From an uncultured Burkholderiaceae bacterium (GTDB taxonomy: Bacteria; Pseudomonadota; Gammaproteobacteria; Burkholderiales; Burkholderiaceae), in the NCBI GenBank assembly GCA_937871985.1, contig CALMPB010000113.1, positions 1 to 6,559 on the forward strand: a DNA stretch of 6,559 nucleotides. The letters run 5' to 3'. The notes under the pieces were generated by a model, which was not told the DNA's origin, made no database searches, and saw only the letters and a list, made by a program, of their open reading frames with translations. Positions 5,789 through 6,559 of the stretch are shown piece after piece (within the stretch, counting starts at the first letter, position 1; each line of letters begins with the position of its first letter). A program made the translations under genes and the position numbers.

Positions 5789-6438
5789 GCAAGTCGGTAA
5801 AGATTGAATTCGTGTCCGATATTTCTTGCACGTGGTGCGCTATCGGAATCAAGAGTCTGGAAGCCGCTATCGCAGCCGTAGGTCCAGAGATCGAAGTCGA
5901 CGTGCACTTTCAGCCCTTCGAGCTGAATCCCGACATGCCGGCAGGCGGACAAAACCTGACCGAGCACATCGGTCAGAAATACGGTTCATCACCAGCCTCC
6001 TGGGCGACGTCGCGCGAAAGCATCCGTCAACGGGGAGACGCCGTGGGATTCACGTTCAACCTGAGCGAGGACAGCCGAATCTACAACACCTTCGACGCTC
6101 ACCGGCTGCTGCATTGGGCGCGGTTGGAAGGCAAGCAAGTCGAACTTAAGCGCGCATTGATGACTGCCCATTTCAGCGAAGGCCAGGACCCTGGAGATCC
6201 AGGGGTTTTAATCAGGGCGGCTGTTACGGCAGGTCTGAATGCAGAGACAGCCCGCTCCATCCTGGGTTCAGACGCCTATATCGAAGAAGTTCGTCGTTTG
6301 GAAAAACGTTGGATGCAAGAAGGCGTCAGGGTCGTACCCACTTTAGTACTGAACGGTGCCCAAAGGGTCGAAGGCAGCCTGCCAGCTAAAAGCTACGAAC
6401 AGTTGATCCGCGAGGCAGCGGCGTCAACAACGGTGTAA
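5785..6438 (+). CDS. FrnE/DsbA-like thioredoxin-fold oxidoreductase
   Basis: A 217-residue protein of the DsbA family, FrnE-like branch (related to 2-hydroxychromene-2-carboxylate isomerases). After the first strand (VKIEFVSDIS) comes the active site Cys15-Thr-Trp-Cys18, then the large alpha-helical insertion (about 55-175, including FDAHRLLHWARLEGKQ and MTAHFSEGQDPGDP), and the cis-proline loop VRVVPTLVLNG with Pro185. FrnE proteins more often have CPWC, so Thr16 is a variant. No signal peptide is present, so it acts in the cytoplasm, as a thiol-disulfide enzyme or a thiol-dependent isomerase. FrnE relatives occur in polyketide clusters and in stress responses. ATG 5785 overlaps the MFS stop; GGAGG at 5773-5777 is a good ribosome site. 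Confidence 0.9.
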   Translation: MSKSVKIEFVSDISCTWCAIGIKSLEAAIAAVGPEIEVDVHFQPFELNPDMPAGGQNLTEHIGQKYGSSPASWATSRESIRQRGDAVGFTFNLSEDSRIYNTFDAHRLLHWARLEGKQVELKRALMTAHFSEGQDPGDPGVLIRAAVTAGLNAETARSILGSDAYIEEVRRLEKRWMQEGVRVVPTLVLNGAQRVEGSLPAKSYEQLIREAAASTTV

Positions 6439-6456
6439 GGCAATAACGCTCCACTC

Positions 6457-6484
6457 CCCGTCCCGACCATCCTGCCGGGACGGG
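6457..6484. repeat. GC-rich hairpin between the FrnE-like and SDR genes
   Basis: CCCGTCCCG (6457-6465) pairs perfectly with CGGGACGGG (6476-6484) across a 10-base loop. Only ATCTAT follows, not a T-run, so it is at most a weak terminator or a processing/stability element that could lower expression of the downstream gene relative to the three upstream ones. Confidence 0.5.
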
Positions 6485-6522
6485 ATCTATCCCAAGATAC
6501 AGAAAAAGAGAGGTAGGACAGC

Positions 6523-6559
6523 ATGATATTCGATAACAAGGTTGCTCTGGTTACAGGGG
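6523..6559 (+). CDS. Start of a short-chain dehydrogenase/reductase (3' truncated)
   Basis: Twelve codons are visible, MIFDNKVALVTG, the classic opening of an SDR: first strand KVALVTG leading into the TGxxxGxG dinucleotide-binding loop, the rest of which is beyond the window. AGAGAGG/TAGGA upstream (6507-6518) supplies the ribosome site. It lies 84 bases after the FrnE-like gene and is probably read with it, past the 6457-6484 hairpin. An NAD(P)H-dependent redox step on the compound handled by the operon is a reasonable inference. Confidence 0.75.
   Translation, partial: MIFDNKVALVTG

Noticed and set aside
6189..6210. Terminator-like CCCTGGA-GA-TCCAGGG followed by GTTTTA inside the FrnE-like gene
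   Set aside because: Only a 7-bp stem with a two-base loop and a short T-run within an intact coding region; most likely chance codon use (the codons read DPGDPGVL).

Overview
The window looks like part of an integrative and conjugative element (ICE) of the Tn4371-like kind from a GC-rich proteobacterium, a beta- or gammaproteobacterium such as Pseudomonas, Achromobacter or Comamonas. The evidence is the gene order: end of a ParA ATPase, a small ribbon-helix-helix protein, a DUF2840 protein, a TraF-like S26 peptidase, then a large VirD2/DUF3363-type relaxase. The host assignment is inferred from gene families and base composition only; no chromosomal marker is present.

Region 1 (1-1441) is a tightly packed plus-strand operon for partition and conjugation. 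Every junction is a 4-base ATGA overlap: parA/RHH, RHH/DUF2840 and DUF2840/traF. Region 2 (about 1441-1993) separates traF from the relaxase gene. It has no convincing protein, although all three plus-strand frames are open between 1482 and 1801. It is packed with long imperfect hairpins: four between 1574 and 1773, three of them with a near-identical architecture and one mirrored. After these come four copies of a CGCGGCACG-type word in both orientations around a TATCTTGC sequence on the minus strand, and one more strong hairpin at 1939-1967 just before the relaxase start. I read this block as the best candidate for the element's origin of transfer and/or a single-strand replication or conversion site. 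It is the most interesting part of the window. Region 3 (1994-3940) is the relaxase gene.

Region 4 (about 3941-6559) is cargo. Composition becomes more AT-rich just after the relaxase, and a good sigma70-type promoter (TTGACA, 18 bases, TATATT) appears with a 10-bp-arm palindrome over its -10 and start region. Behind it lies an operon: a GlcG/HbpS-like (DUF336) protein, a 12-helix DHA1-type MFS exporter, a FrnE/DsbA-like thioredoxin-fold oxidoreductase, and the first codons of a short-chain dehydrogenase/reductase that runs off the end. The GlcG and MFS genes are closely spaced and MFS/FrnE overlap by ATGA, so they are probably co-transcribed. The set suggests modification or export of a small, possibly redox-active or aromatic, compound under control of an unseen repressor; the substrate cannot be read from the sequence.

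No rRNA, tRNA, CRISPR array, insertion sequence or transposase gene was seen.
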